Notes under the pieces: model-generated
What the model saw: only the letters and a program-made list of their open reading frames with translations
Database searches by the model: none
What the model was told of the DNA's origin: nothing
Assembly: GCF_003751945.1 (NCBI RefSeq)
Contig: NZ_RJKL01000001.1
Span: 6,962,501 to 7,026,500, forward strand
Direction: 5' to 3'
Source: Couchioplanes caeruleus
GTDB lineage: Bacteria > Actinomycetota > Actinomycetes > Mycobacteriales > Micromonosporaceae
DNA: 64,000 bases
Position numbers and translations under genes: made by a program
In this document: in pieces, positions 16,469-27,747 of the stretch
Position numbering within the stretch: position 1 is the first letter of the stretch
Layout: each line of letters begins with the position of its first letter

Positions 16469-18738
16469 CGGTGCTGCGCCGCCTGCTGGCCGCGGTGCGC
16501 CGCGGCAGCCGGCCGGATTCCGCGCCGCCGTCGCGCTCGCGGCGCGGCCGGGGCTGGGTGCCGTACCTGCTGGTGGTGCTGACCGCGGCGGCGAGCCTCG
16601 CCGGGCTGGCGGTGCGCCCGCCCACCGGGGTGCCCGGGGACAGCGCCGACTACGTGATCGTCGCCGGGGCGGCCGGGCTGCGCTGGGACGACCTGGACCC
16701 GCGGCGGACGCCGGCCCTGTGGCAGGAGGCGACCCGGGGATCCGTCGGCTGGCTGTCCGTACGCTCGGCGCACCACGCCACCTGCCCCGCCGACGGCTGG
16801 CTGACCCTGGGCGCGGGCAACTACGCGGTCTGGAACGCGGGCCGCGTCGCCGGCCAGTGCCCGACGCTGGCCCCGGCCCTGGAGCAGCCCGACGGCATCG
16901 GCGCCAACCTGCCCGAGCTCAGCGGGGTGGTACGGGCCAACGCCGACCGCCAGCCCTACGGCGCGGTGCCCGGCGCGCTCGCCGAGTCGGTGCGCTGCAC
17001 CGTCGCCGTGGGACCCGGCGCGGCCGTCGCCGCCGCCCGGCCGTACGGCCGCGTCGACCGGTACGTCCCGGCGCTGCCGGACGACCCGCGGAGCCTGTTC
17101 ACGCAGTGCGTGCTGAGCGTGGTCGACCTCGGCACGATCACCGGTTCCGGCGCGGCGCGCCGGCAGCGGGTGGCCGAGGCCGACGCCGCCCTGGCCCGCG
17201 TGCTGGCCGCCCGCCCGGAGCGCTCGCTCATGGTGATCGCCGGCGTCTCGGACACCGACACCTACTCGCGGCTGCACGTGGCCATCGCCGAGGGGCCCGG
17301 CTGGCAGGGCGGCTGGCTGACCTCCGCCGGCACCGGCCGCGACGGCTACCTGCAACTGGTCGACCTGGCCCCGACGATCCTCACCGCGCTGGGGAAGCCG
17401 GCGCCGGAGAAGCTGTTCAACGGGCGTACCGCCAGCACCGTGCAGGGTCGTCCGGCGTCGCCGGACGATTCGATGCTCGGCAGCCATGACGCGAACCGGC
17501 GGGCCGGCGTCCAGCTCGGCATCACGGACACGTTCTTCACCGGGCTGGCCGCCGTACAGATGGCGATCTTCCTGCTCGTGGTGCCGCTGATGATGCGGGG
17601 CCGGCGGCATGTCGGCCCCACCGGACCGGCGGCGCCGCCGCGGATGCTGATGCTCGGGGTGGAACTGCTGCTGATCGCCGCCGCCCTGGCCATCCCGGCG
17701 GCGCTGCTGGCCGACGCCTTCCCCTGGTGGCGAGCCGGGCGCCCGGGCATCGCGTTCGCGCTGCTCGCCCTCGCGGTGACGGCGATCGGCACGGCCGCCG
17801 TGCGGTCCGCCCCTCGGTTCGCGCGGACGTTGTGGCCGATGGGCCTGGTCGGGGCCTCCGCCGTGGCGGTCGTCGGCGTGGACCTGCTGACCGGCGCGCA
17901 GTTGCAGCTCAACGGCGTGGCCGGCTATTCGGCCATCGAGGGTGCCCGCTACGCCGGGGTCGGCAGCGTCGGGCTCGGCGTCTTCGTGGCGGGCGCGCTG
18001 GTCGTCGCCGGCTGTGCCGCCCAGTGGGTACGCCGCCCCTGGCGTCCCGTGATCGTCGTGCTCGTCGGCGGCTTCGCCGTGATCATGGTGGGCAGCCCGT
18101 ACCTGGGCGCGGACCCGACCGGGGCGATCGCCGTGACCGCCGGGGTGTGCGTGGCGGCCGCGATCAGCACCGGCGGCTGGCTCACCTTCCCGCGCATCGC
18201 CTGGTCCACCGTGGCCGGGTTGGCCGTCACCATCGGCTTCGCCGTGCTCGACCTGCGCCGTCCGCCCCTGGAGCAGGGCAGCGTCGGGCGGTTCCTGGCC
18301 GCGCTGCTCGACGGCACGGCCGGCCCGGCCATCCAGCGCGCGGCGACGTCCAGCGGCCACGCCCTGGACAGCTCGTTAACGATCCTGGCCCTGGTCGGGG
18401 CCCTCATGCTGGCCTTCAGCCAGTTCTCCCCGTGGGGCGGGCTCAACCGGGTCTTCGGCCTGCACCCGGCGCTGCGGGCCGCCCTGGCCGGCACCACGGT
18501 CACGGTCGTGCTCGCCGGGATTCTCGGGGGAGCGGCCTTCGCGGTCGCCGGGGCGGCCGCCGCCATCGCCGTCCCGCTGTTCGTCCTCACCACGCTGCGG
18601 GTGCTGGCGCACGCCGCCGACCGCACCCGCCCGGAGGGCGAGACGGACGGCCCCGGCGGGCCGGGGTTGTCACTGCGCCGCGACGAGGCCTCCGCGCGGG
18701 CGGACAAATCCGGAACCGAGGGAGCGACCGTACGCTGA
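16465..18738 (+). CDS. polytopic membrane protein with alkaline-phosphatase-like ectodomain
   Basis: A 757-aa protein. After a basic N-terminus and one membrane helix (residues about 32-50), residues 60-350 form a soluble, probably outward domain. It ends LQLVDLAPTILTALG, a phrase typical of alkaline phosphatase/sulfatase-fold proteins, and contains ADGWLTLGAGN near residue 110. From about 355 there are roughly ten hydrophobic segments. A possible role is handling phosphorylated or lipid-linked glycan made by the three preceding genes. The canonical metal-binding residues of the fold are not all recognisable, so activity is uncertain. Confidence 0.7.
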   Translation: MTVLRRLLAAVRRGSRPDSAPPSRSRRGRGWVPYLLVVLTAAASLAGLAVRPPTGVPGDSADYVIVAGAAGLRWDDLDPRRTPALWQEATRGSVGWLSVRSAHHATCPADGWLTLGAGNYAVWNAGRVAGQCPTLAPALEQPDGIGANLPELSGVVRANADRQPYGAVPGALAESVRCTVAVGPGAAVAAARPYGRVDRYVPALPDDPRSLFTQCVLSVVDLGTITGSGAARRQRVAEADAALARVLAARPERSLMVIAGVSDTDTYSRLHVAIAEGPGWQGGWLTSAGTGRDGYLQLVDLAPTILTALGKPAPEKLFNGRTASTVQGRPASPDDSMLGSHDANRRAGVQLGITDTFFTGLAAVQMAIFLLVVPLMMRGRRHVGPTGPAAPPRMLMLGVELLLIAAALAIPAALLADAFPWWRAGRPGIAFALLALAVTAIGTAAVRSAPRFARTLWPMGLVGASAVAVVGVDLLTGAQLQLNGVAGYSAIEGARYAGVGSVGLGVFVAGALVVAGCAAQWVRRPWRPVIVVLVGGFAVIMVGSPYLGADPTGAIAVTAGVCVAAAISTGGWLTFPRIAWSTVAGLAVTIGFAVLDLRRPPLEQGSVGRFLAALLDGTAGPAIQRAATSSGHALDSSLTILALVGALMLAFSQFSPWGGLNRVFGLHPALRAALAGTTVTVVLAGILGGAAFAVAGAAAAIAVPLFVLTTLRVLAHAADRTRPEGETDGPGGPGLSLRRDEASARADKSGTEGATVR

Positions 18739-21191
<2,453 letters not shown>

Positions 21192-21202
21192 CGCCCGTAC
21201 CC

Positions 21203-21237
21203 ACGGACGGACCGCCGGGATCCGGCGGTCCGTCCGT
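21203..21237 (+). terminator. hairpin terminator after the pyrG-NUDIX operon
   Basis: A 16-bp perfect stem (ACGGACGGACCGCCGG with its complement) closes on a 3-nt loop twelve bases after the NUDIX stop. There is no clear T tail, which is common in high-GC actinobacteria. Confidence 0.75.
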
Positions 21238-21306
21238 GAAGATCTTGTGCAGGAACCGGGCAGGTTCCGCCGGGAACGCCGATCGTGTCGATTTCCGGGT
21301 GCCACC

Positions 21307-21627
21307 ATGCACGCCGTGGATATTCTCATTGCGATCGCGGCTGTCCTCGCACTCGTCTGCGGCCTGGTGACCTTCCTTGTCGTGCGCGCCGACTTCGGCC
21401 GGAACCGGGCGACGGCGATCGGCGCCGGGATCGGGCTGGTCGTCGGGCTGAGCTTCTTCGGGATCCTCTACCTGGCCGTCGGGGCGTTCCTCGCCGCGGT
21501 CGTGGCCTATCTGGTCATGCGGCGGCTGGTGAGCGTGAGGGCGGCTGTCGTGACCGGCGCCGCCGCGCTCGTCGCGGGAGCGCTGGCGTCGGCCGCGCTG
21601 CTCTCCGCCGCGCTGACCACTATGTAA
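21307..21627 (+). CDS. small three-helix membrane protein
   Basis: A 106-aa hydrophobic protein with about three to four membrane segments (VDILIAIAAVLALVCGLVTF, GIGLVVGLSFFGILYLAVG, then C-terminal Ala/Val helices). The ATG at 21307 starts directly at the first helix; an in-frame GTG at 21247 is possible but adds a basic leader. It is monocistronic between a terminator and the ald promoter region (21628-21756). Function not recognised. Confidence 0.6.
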   Translation: MHAVDILIAIAAVLALVCGLVTFLVVRADFGRNRATAIGAGIGLVVGLSFFGILYLAVGAFLAAVVAYLVMRRLVSVRAAVVTGAAALVAGALASAALLSAALTTM

Positions 21628-21756
21628 AACCAGTTCTTGATCTTCGAGCCGCGAATCGGCAGTATCTTCCGTTTGGTGGGACGGTAGTCTGCAACAGCAG
21701 CCCGTCTCGGGTATGAGCCATCGACGTCTCTCCCCCGGAAAGGACGGTGTCGACTC

Positions 21757-22872
21757 GTGAAGGTCGGCATTCCGAGCGAAGTGAAGAACAACGAGTTCCG
21801 GGTGGCGATCACCCCGGCGGGTGTCTTCGAGTTCACCCGCGCGGGCCATCAGGTCTTCGTGCAGGCCGGCGCGGGCGCCGGTTCCTCGATCGCGGACGAC
21901 GACTATGTCGCCGCCGGAGCCACGATCCTGGCCGGCGCGGACGACGTGTGGGGCACCGCGGATCTCGTGCTCAAGGTGAAGGAGCCCATCGCCGAGGAAT
22001 ACTCGCGCATGCGGGAGGGGCAGGTGCTCTTCACCTACCTGCACCTGGCCGCGTCGAAGGAGTGCACCGACGCGCTCATCGACCGCAAGGTCACCGGCAT
22101 CGCGTACGAGACGGTCGAGCTGCCCGACCGCTCGCTGCCCCTGCTCGCCCCGATGTCGGAGGTCGCCGGGCGGCTCGCGCCCCAGGTCGGCTCCTACCAC
22201 CTGATGCGCTCCGGCGGCGGCCGCGGCGTGCTCATGGGTGGCGTCCCGGGCGTCTACCAGGCCAAGGTCGTCGTCATCGGCGCCGGCGTATCGGGCATGA
22301 ACGCGGCGGCGATCGCCCTCGGCATGCAGGCCGAGGTGCTGGTGCTGGACAAGAACATCGCGCGCCTGCGGGCCGCCGACGCCGACTACCGCGGTCACCT
22401 GCAGACGATCGCGTCGAACGCGTACGAGATCGAGAAGGCCGTCATCGACGCCGACCTGGTGATCGGCGCGGTCCTGGTCCCCGGTGCGAAGGCGCCGAAC
22501 CTGATCTCCAACGAGCTGGTCTCGCGGATGAAGCCGGGCAGCGTGCTCGTCGACATCGCCATCGACCAGGGTGGCTGCTTCGAGGACTCGCGTCCCACCA
22601 CCCACGCCGATCCGGTCTACAAGGTGCACGAGTCGATGTTCTACTGCGTCGCGAACATGCCCGGCGCGGTGCCGCACACCAGCACGTACGCGCTGACCAA
22701 CGTCACCCTGCCGTACGCGCTGGAGCTGGCCAACCGGGGCTGGCGCGACGCGCTCAAGGCCGACGCCGGGCTGGCCCTCGGCCTGAACACCCATGCCGGG
22801 AACGTCACCTACGGCCCGGTCGCCGAGGCGCACGGCATGCAGTCCCTGTCCCTCGCCGAGGTGCTCGCCTGA
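21757..22872 (+). CDS. ald: alanine dehydrogenase
   Basis: A 371-aa NAD-dependent L-alanine dehydrogenase that interconverts alanine and pyruvate plus ammonia. It begins [18 protein letters not shown]. Catalytic lysine and histidine are in [11 protein letters not shown] and [11 protein letters not shown], and the NAD-binding Rossmann loop is [19 protein letters not shown] near residue 170. Length is standard. The GTG start is preceded by GGAAAGGA at about 21738. The 129-bp upstream gap probably holds its own promoter. Confidence 0.96.
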   Translation: MKVGIPSEVKNNEFRVAITPAGVFEFTRAGHQVFVQAGAGAGSSIADDDYVAAGATILAGADDVWGTADLVLKVKEPIAEEYSRMREGQVLFTYLHLAASKECTDALIDRKVTGIAYETVELPDRSLPLLAPMSEVAGRLAPQVGSYHLMRSGGGRGVLMGGVPGVYQAKVVVIGAGVSGMNAAAIALGMQAEVLVLDKNIARLRAADADYRGHLQTIASNAYEIEKAVIDADLVIGAVLVPGAKAPNLISNELVSRMKPGSVLVDIAIDQGGCFEDSRPTTHADPVYKVHESMFYCVANMPGAVPHTSTYALTNVTLPYALELANRGWRDALKADAGLALGLNTHAGNVTYGPVAEAHGMQSLSLAEVLA

Positions 22873-22907
22873 GCCCACCCGCGGCGGAAGACCGGAACAG
22901 ACCGGCG

Positions 22908-23831
22908 ATGACGGCGTTGCGACAGGCCGTGCGGACCTACCTCGACCACCTCACGGTCGAGCGCGGCCTGTCCCGCAACACTCTCGCCTCCTACCGGCGG
23001 GATCTGGACCGTTATCTGGAGTCGCTGACCGCGGCCGGCATCACCGAGCTGGCCGCGGTCACTCCCGCCGATCTCACCCGGCACCTCCTGGTGCTGCGGG
23101 AGGGCACGCCCGAGCATCCGCCGCTGTCGGCGGCCTCCGCCGCCCGCGCGGTCAGCGCGGTACGCGGCCTGCACCGCTTCGCCGCCCGCGAGGGCCTCGC
23201 CGCCCACGACGTGAGCCGCGACGTGAAACCGCCCGCTCCGCCCCGACGGCTGCCGAAGGCCCTCGACGTCGACCAGGTGACCCGGCTCCTGGAGGCGGTC
23301 ACCGGGGACGAGCCGCTCGCGCTGCGCGACCGCGCCCTGCTGGAATTCCTGTACGGCACCGGCGCCCGGATCTCCGAGACGGTCGGGCTGGCCGTGGACG
23401 ACGTGGACGATGCCGTCGTGACGCTGCACGGCAAGGGCGGCCGGACCCGGCTCGTGCCCCTCGGTTCGTATGCGCGCGCCGCCCTGGACGCCTACCTCGT
23501 CCGCGGGCGCCCGTCTCTGGCCGCCGCGGGCAGAGGCACCCCGGCGGTGTTCCTCAACGCCCGCGGGGGAGCGCTGTCACGCCAGAGCGCCTGGACGATT
23601 CTGCATCGTGCCGCCGCGGCCGCCGGGCTGCCGGTGGAGGGAGCGCACGCCGTGTCGCCGCACACCCTGCGCCACTCGTACGCGACCCACCTGCTCGACG
23701 GCGGCGCGGACGTGAGAGTCGTTCAGGAACTGCTCGGGCATGCCTCGGTGACCACCACCCAGGTCTACACCCTGGTGACAGTGGACCGGTTGCGGGAGGT
23801 GTACGCCACCGCACACCCGCGCGCTCGTTAA
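22908..23831 (+). CDS. xerD: site-specific tyrosine recombinase XerD
   Basis: A 307-aa recombinase that resolves chromosome dimers at dif together with XerC. The N-terminal SAM-like core-binding domain ([20 protein letters not shown]) is followed by the catalytic domain with Arg in [22 protein letters not shown], and the Tyr in [14 protein letters not shown]. The ATG at 22908 lies 35 bp after ald. As I recall, it occupies the same place as mycobacterial xerD (Rv1701). Length and chromosomal context argue against a phage integrase. Confidence 0.92.
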   Translation: MTALRQAVRTYLDHLTVERGLSRNTLASYRRDLDRYLESLTAAGITELAAVTPADLTRHLLVLREGTPEHPPLSAASAARAVSAVRGLHRFAAREGLAAHDVSRDVKPPAPPRRLPKALDVDQVTRLLEAVTGDEPLALRDRALLEFLYGTGARISETVGLAVDDVDDAVVTLHGKGGRTRLVPLGSYARAALDAYLVRGRPSLAAAGRGTPAVFLNARGGALSRQSAWTILHRAAAAAGLPVEGAHAVSPHTLRHSYATHLLDGGADVRVVQELLGHASVTTTQVYTLVTVDRLREVYATAHPRAR

Positions 23832-23944
23832 CCGTTGGGCCACCAGTGGACGACACGCCGTGTGGGTGACCCCTGATCGACGGCTTGCGTGGCGTACAGT
23901 CGGGCATCGGCTCCGGCTGCGGGTCGAGAGGGGGCTACAGGGGC

Positions 23945-24877
23945 ATGGCGGGAAACGACGAGCGCGCGGAGGCCTGGACCTCGGCCCTACGGGAACAGCA
24001 GAGTTCTCTCGACCTGGGCGCCGACCTCGGTCCGGCCGACCCGACGGCCTACACCATGCGCCGCCCGATCCCCGAGCCGATGCCCACCGACCGGCACGGC
24101 CCGGCGCGGATCATCGCCCTCGCCAACCAGAAGGGCGGCGTCGGCAAGACCACGACGACGATCAATCTGGGCGCCGCCCTCGCCGAGTACGGCCGCAAGG
24201 TCCTGCTCGTCGACTTCGACCCGCAGGGCGCCTGCTCGGTCGGCCTGGGCGTCAACCCGCACAACCTCGACCTGAGCGTCTACAACCTGCTCATGCAGGA
24301 CGACGTGACCGCCGAGGACGTGATCATCAAGTCCGATGTGGCCGGCCTGCACCTGCTGCCCGCCAACATCGACCTCTCCGCGGCCGAGATTCAGCTCGTC
24401 AACGAGGTCGCCCGCGAGATGGCCCTCGCCCGGGTGCTGCGCAGCGTGCGCAAGGAATACGACTTCATCCTCATCGACTGCCAGCCCTCCCTCGGCCTGC
24501 TGGCGATCAACGCGCTGACCATCGCCCACGGGGTGCTCATCCCGCTGGAGTGCGAGTTCTTCAGCCTGCGCGGCGTCGCGCTGCTGCTGGACACGATCGA
24601 CAAGGTCCGCGAGCGCCTCAACTTCGACCTCGAGCTCGAGGGCATCCTGGCGACCATGTACGACAGCCGCACGACCCACTGCCGCCAGGTGCTGCAGCGG
24701 GTCGTGGAGGCCTTCGGCGACAAGGTCTACCAGACGGTGATCACCAAGACGGTGAAGTTCCCGGAGTCCACCGTGGCCGGCGCGCCGATCACCACCCTCG
24801 ATCCGGCGTCGTCGGGCGCGCGCAACTACCGCCAGCTCGCCCGCGAAGTCATCGCCGCCAAGGCGGAACGGGGCTAG
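23945..24877 (+). CDS. ParA-family ATPase
   Basis: A 310-aa deviant Walker A ATPase. After a 55-residue polar N-terminus come ALANQKGGVGKTTTTINLG, LLVDFDPQGACSVGLG, and FILIDCQPSLGLLAINAL. No parB lies beside it; the position next to scpA/scpB matches the orphan ParA (Rv1708-type) of mycobacteria, involved in chromosome segregation or pole organisation. The ATG at 23945 has GAGAGGGGG upstream. A TACAGT hexamer at 23895-23900 is a possible -10. Confidence 0.88.
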   Translation: MAGNDERAEAWTSALREQQSSLDLGADLGPADPTAYTMRRPIPEPMPTDRHGPARIIALANQKGGVGKTTTTINLGAALAEYGRKVLLVDFDPQGACSVGLGVNPHNLDLSVYNLLMQDDVTAEDVIIKSDVAGLHLLPANIDLSAAEIQLVNEVAREMALARVLRSVRKEYDFILIDCQPSLGLLAINALTIAHGVLIPLECEFFSLRGVALLLDTIDKVRERLNFDLELEGILATMYDSRTTHCRQVLQRVVEAFGDKVYQTVITKTVKFPESTVAGAPITTLDPASSGARNYRQLAREVIAAKAERG

Positions 24878-24878
24878 A

Positions 24879-25547
24879 TTGCTCTTCGCCCTCGGCGAAC
24901 CGGCCGCGTTCGTCGCGCTGGTCGTCGCCTTCCTGCTCGCGCTCCTGCTGCGCGCCTTCGCGATCCGCTTCACCGCCCGTACGCTCGGCCTGACCGACCG
25001 CCGCGAACCGATCGGCCCGCGCCCGCGCGAGGACATCGACCCCTTCGGCGCGGTCGCCGCCGCCGTCGGCGGCATGGGCTGGGGCCGGATCATCCCGGTC
25101 GACGAGATCCCGCGCTGGCGCGGCCGGGGCCGCGCCGCCGCGGTCTTTCTCTCCGGCCCGCTGACCTGCATCGTCGTGGCCCAGCTCTGCTTCGCCGCGT
25201 ACGTCTACAGCGCCCCGGAAAACCTCCTCGGCGTCCTCGACCCGTCGATGGTCCTGCGCGGCGTACCCCTGCCGCTCGCCGAGCAGGCGCTGCTCTCCCT
25301 GGGCGTGGGCCTGCTGACGTTCGGCCTGCTCGCGCTGATCCCGCTCCCGCCGCTGGACGGCTTCGGGGTGATGTGGTCGATACCGCCGAAGCCGGGCCCG
25401 GGGCTGCAGTGGATCCGGCTCTGGTTCGAAGAGAAGAACATCGGCAACGTCCTGTTGCTGGTTTGCTGCTTCTTCCCGCTCGACTACCCGTTGCTGCTGG
25501 GCCTGCTCGACCTGTTGGGTGTGCTCTTCCTGCGACTCTGGGGCTGA
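24879..25547 (+). CDS. degenerate site-2-protease-like membrane protein
   Basis: A 222-aa polytopic membrane protein with the layout of M50/S2P rhomboid-like prokaryotic proteases. It has a first helix near residues 9-30, FLSGPLTCIVVAQLCF equivalent to the GPxxN region, and LIPLPPLDGFGV equivalent to the NPxxxLDGG motif. However, the first helix reads LLRAFAIRFTA where HExxH should be, and the Asn is missing, so the zinc site is incomplete and proteolysis is unlikely. TTG start one base after the parA stop codon. Likely co-transcribed with parA. Confidence 0.68.
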   Translation: MLFALGEPAAFVALVVAFLLALLLRAFAIRFTARTLGLTDRREPIGPRPREDIDPFGAVAAAVGGMGWGRIIPVDEIPRWRGRGRAAAVFLSGPLTCIVVAQLCFAAYVYSAPENLLGVLDPSMVLRGVPLPLAEQALLSLGVGLLTFGLLALIPLPPLDGFGVMWSIPPKPGPGLQWIRLWFEEKNIGNVLLLVCCFFPLDYPLLLGLLDLLGVLFLRLWG

Positions 25548-25551
25548 CTCT

Positions 25552-26403
25552 TCAGAACAGGGTCAGGGGCTCGACGGGCGTGGGCCGCGGTAGCGCGGCC
25601 AGCTCGGGAACCCGCGCCCGGACCTCGTCGTGGAACCGCCGGGCGAGCGCGGGCGCGTCGGCGTTGTCCGGGGTGTGGATGAAGACCGTCGGCGAGCGGC
25701 CCTCGCGCAGCCAGTCCGCGACGATCCCGACCCAGGGCCGCCAGCCTTCGACCGTACGGTCGGTGGCGTCCCGGCCGAGGTATCGCACGATCGGACGGTC
25801 GGTGAGTGCGACCGTACGCAGGGGCATGCGCGGCTTCTTGCTCCAGGCGTCGCGTTCGGCGTCGCTGGTCGGAGGGCTGCGGAAGAACGCGGTGGTGTCG
25901 AACGGGATCCACTCGGCGTCCACGGCGGCGAGCGCCTCCTCGAGGTGACCCGTCGTGCGCGGTTCGGCGAAGAAGGCGCGGTGACGGACCTCCACGGCGT
26001 ACCGATGGGAAGCGGGAAGCCGGCGCAGGAAACCGGCCAGGACCGGGATGTCGTCCGGACCGAACGATCCCGGAAGCTGGATCCACAGGGCATGGGCGCG
26101 CGGTCCGAGCGGCTCGATCGCGTGCAGGAAGGCGCGCAGCTCCTCCTCGGCGCCGGTGAGCCGGCGCTCGTGGGTGACCACCCGGGGCAGCTTGACGACG
26201 AACCGGAAGGCCGGGTCGGTCTGCTCGGCCCAGCCGGCCACCGTGTCGCGGGCCGGCGTCGCGTAGAAGGTCGTGTTGCCCTCGACCGCGTCGCACCAGC
26301 CGGCGTAGGAGCGCAGCCGTTCGTGGGAGGGCCGGGGGTGCGGCAGGAAGCGACCCTGCCACGACTTCAGGCTCCACATCGCGCACCCGACGTGCAGACG
26401 CAC
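25552..26403 (-). CDS. DUF72 (YecE-like) family protein
   Basis: A 283-aa TIM-barrel-like DUF72 protein. It starts VRLHVGCAMWSLKSWQGRFL, and carries the family phrases EGNTTFYATPA, FRFVVKLPRVVTHERRL, YAVEVRHRAFF and the C-terminal VFIHTPDNADAPALA with the typical N/H residues. The GTG at 26403 is chosen because GGAGG lies eight bases upstream; longer in-frame extension is not conserved. It is divergent from scpA. The biochemical function of DUF72 proteins is not settled. Confidence 0.85.
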   Translation of the reverse strand: MRLHVGCAMWSLKSWQGRFLPHPRPSHERLRSYAGWCDAVEGNTTFYATPARDTVAGWAEQTDPAFRFVVKLPRVVTHERRLTGAEEELRAFLHAIEPLGPRAHALWIQLPGSFGPDDIPVLAGFLRRLPASHRYAVEVRHRAFFAEPRTTGHLEEALAAVDAEWIPFDTTAFFRSPPTSDAERDAWSKKPRMPLRTVALTDRPIVRYLGRDATDRTVEGWRPWVGIVADWLREGRSPTVFIHTPDNADAPALARRFHDEVRARVPELAALPRPTPVEPLTLF

Positions 26404-26581
26404 CGCGGTGACCTCCGCCCTTTCTCCAGGGGTGACCCATGGACGATATCGGTACGCCCGCCCGTCGCCGAATTGTCGATCTTCGTGGACACGGTCAGTT
26501 ACCGGTCGCGTGCCGTGGCGTTTGACCCTCGAGAGGCTGTTCGCGACGGTTGTGGGGGATGTGGAGTGAGCCGGGAACAGC

Positions 26582-26604
26582 TTGTCGGACCCGTGGTCTA
26601 CGGT
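26582..26604 (+). promoter_or_regulatory. scpA promoter resembling the RecA-NDp motif
   Basis: TTGTCGGAC, eight bases, TACGGT (26599-26604), then six bases to the GTG at 26611. It keeps the TTGTCGG core, spacing and TANNNT of the DNA-damage consensus but differs in the last two bases of the upstream element (AC instead of TG). Confidence 0.5.
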
Positions 26605-26610
26605 CAGCAC

Positions 26611-27747
26611 GTGCCTGCTCTCACCACGCCCGGCGATCCGGACGGCCCCGGTCCGGCGCCGACCGGCTCACCGGCCGTGGACTCCCCGTCGGCCCCGGCC
26701 CCGGCCCCGGCCCCGGCGTCGGCGTCGGCGTCGGCGTCGGCCCCGGCCGAGGCCGCCGCGGAGGGTGACACCGGCAAGTTCACCGTGCGGCTGACGAACT
26801 TCACCGGGCCGTTCGACCTGTTGCTGCAGCTCATCGGCAAGCACAAGCTCGACGTCACCGAGGTGGCGTTGCACCAGGTGACCGACGACTTCATCGCGTA
26901 CATCCGCGGGATGGGCGACGACTGGGACCTCGGCGAAGCCAGCGAGTTCCTCCTGGTCGCGGCCACGCTGCTCGACCTCAAGGCCGCCCGGCTGCTGCCC
27001 GCCGCCGAGGTGGAGGACGAGGAGGACCTCGCCCTGCTCGAGGCGCGCGACCTGCTCTTCGCGCGACTGCTGCAGTACAAGGCCTTCAAGGAGGCCGCCG
27101 CCCACCTCGCCGAGCTGGAGGGCATGGGGGCACGGCGCTGGCCGCGCGCGGTCTCGCTGGAGGAACGGTACGCCGAGGCGCTGCCCGAGCTGGTGCTCGG
27201 CGTCGGACCGGAGCGCCTGTTCAAGCTGGCGCTGAAGCAGTTCACCCCCAAGCCGGGGCCGCCCGAGGTGTCGATCGCGCACATCCACCAGGTGCGGGTC
27301 AGCGTGCGCGAGCACGCCAACCTGATCCGGAAACGGCTGCGGCGCGCCGGCACCTCGACCTTCAGCCTGCTCGTCGCCGACTGCGAGAACACGCTGGAAG
27401 TGGTGGCCCGGTTCCTCGCGCTGCTCGAGCTGTACCGGGAGGGCCTGGTCGACTTCGAGCAGCCGGTGTCCCTGGACGAGCTGACGATCAGGTGGATCGG
27501 CGGCGCCGACAGCGGGGCTGAGCTCGACATCGACGACTACGAAGGCAGCCCGCCCGAGCCGGACACCGCCGCGGCAGAGCCGGAGCCGGAAACCGCCGCG
27601 GCAGAGCCGGAGCCGGACACCGCCGCGGCAGAGCCGGAGCCGGACACCGCCGGGGCGGGGCCGGTGGCGGAGGACGAAGACGCTGACCAGGACGGTCCGG
27701 GGGCACACGCCGGGCCGTCGGCTCCATCGGAAGAGGACAAGCCATGA
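26611..27747 (+). CDS. scpA: segregation and condensation protein ScpA (kleisin)
   Basis: A 378-aa kleisin of the SMC-ScpAB condensin. The core (residues about 48-300) has the N-terminal kleisin motif FTVRLTNFTGPFDLLLQLI and the C-terminal winged helix. It is flanked by disordered additions: an N-terminal Pro/Ala/Ser stretch (alternating PAPAPA and SASASA) and a C-terminal acidic tail of three to four near-identical 10-residue units (AAAEPEPDTA). The start is uncertain: GTG 26611 fits a leaderless mRNA; GTG 26566 would add 15 residues and has GGGGG upstream. Overlaps scpB by ATGA. Confidence 0.9.
   Translation: MPALTTPGDPDGPGPAPTGSPAVDSPSAPAPAPAPASASASASAPAEAAAEGDTGKFTVRLTNFTGPFDLLLQLIGKHKLDVTEVALHQVTDDFIAYIRGMGDDWDLGEASEFLLVAATLLDLKAARLLPAAEVEDEEDLALLEARDLLFARLLQYKAFKEAAAHLAELEGMGARRWPRAVSLEERYAEALPELVLGVGPERLFKLALKQFTPKPGPPEVSIAHIHQVRVSVREHANLIRKRLRRAGTSTFSLLVADCENTLEVVARFLALLELYREGLVDFEQPVSLDELTIRWIGGADSGAELDIDDYEGSPPEPDTAAAEPEPETAAAEPEPDTAAAEPEPDTAGAGPVAEDEDADQDGPGAHAGPSAPSEEDKP

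Noticed and set aside
26473..26495. Another TTGTCG-type promoter (TTGTCGATC-N8-CACGGT)
   Set aside because: Lacks the GG of the core and TA of the -10, and no start codon follows at a suitable distance.
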